Source: JADHUC01 sp964617665
GTDB lineage: Bacteria; Planctomycetota; Planctomycetia; Pirellulales; Pirellulaceae
Assembly: GCA_964617665.1 (NCBI GenBank)
Contig: CAZUAH010000364.1
Coordinates: 1 to 13,844 of the forward strand
Direction: 5' to 3'
Length of the DNA: 13,844 bases
This document shows positions 13,818 through 13,844 of this stretch, one piece after another. A model generated the notes under the pieces. It was not told the DNA's origin and searched no databases. It saw nothing but the letters and a program-made list of their open reading frames with translations. The stretch's first letter is position 1, and each line of letters begins with the position of its first letter. The position numbers and the translations under genes are program-made.

Positions 13818-13844
13818 GATTGGGGATCATTTTGAGGGACTCCA

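Overview
The window looks like a chromosomal segment of a planctomycete (Planctomycetota, most likely a Pirellulales-type lineage). The evidence is the set of protein families: a PSD1 cytochrome (PSCyt1 + DUF1549 + DUF1553) translationally coupled to a Tat-exported DUF1501 protein, two large di-heme proteins related to the hydrazine synthase alpha subunit (HzsA-like), an FG-GAP/VCBS propeller, and exported Gfo/Idh/MocA and aldo/keto reductase enzymes. The assignment rests on family recognition only; there is no rRNA, tRNA or other taxonomic marker gene.

Layout. (1) 1-3215, minus: HzsA-like protein 1, followed after a 50-base gap by a Gfo/Idh/MocA oxidoreductase that runs off the left edge. 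(2) 3216-3570: divergent intergenic region rich in palindromes and repeats, including a 57-bp nested palindrome with two GCTAGCG cores, flanked by a near-perfect 16-bp direct repeat. (3) 3571-5925, plus: secreted seven-repeat FG-GAP protein, then a Tat-exported aldo/keto reductase. (4) 5940-13817, minus: a convergent block that reads, in transcription order, HzsA-like protein 2, a sulfatase remnant with a large internal deletion, PSD1 cytochrome and DUF1501. The PSD1 stop and DUF1501 start overlap as ATGA. No mobile element, CRISPR array or RNA gene was seen.

How the genes may work together. All but one of the intact products carry a visible Sec-like or Tat-like export signal; the exception is HzsA-like protein 2, whose N-terminus looks defective or misread. 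Three proteins have pairs of c-type heme motifs (CxxCH), and two others are NAD(P)-type oxidoreductases with Tat signals. The locus therefore looks like an envelope-located redox set of unknown substrate. The sulfatase remnant hints at an ancestral link to sulfated glycans, but no intact carbohydrate-active enzyme is present. No HzsB/C homologue is present, so the HzsA-like proteins should not be read as hydrazine synthase.
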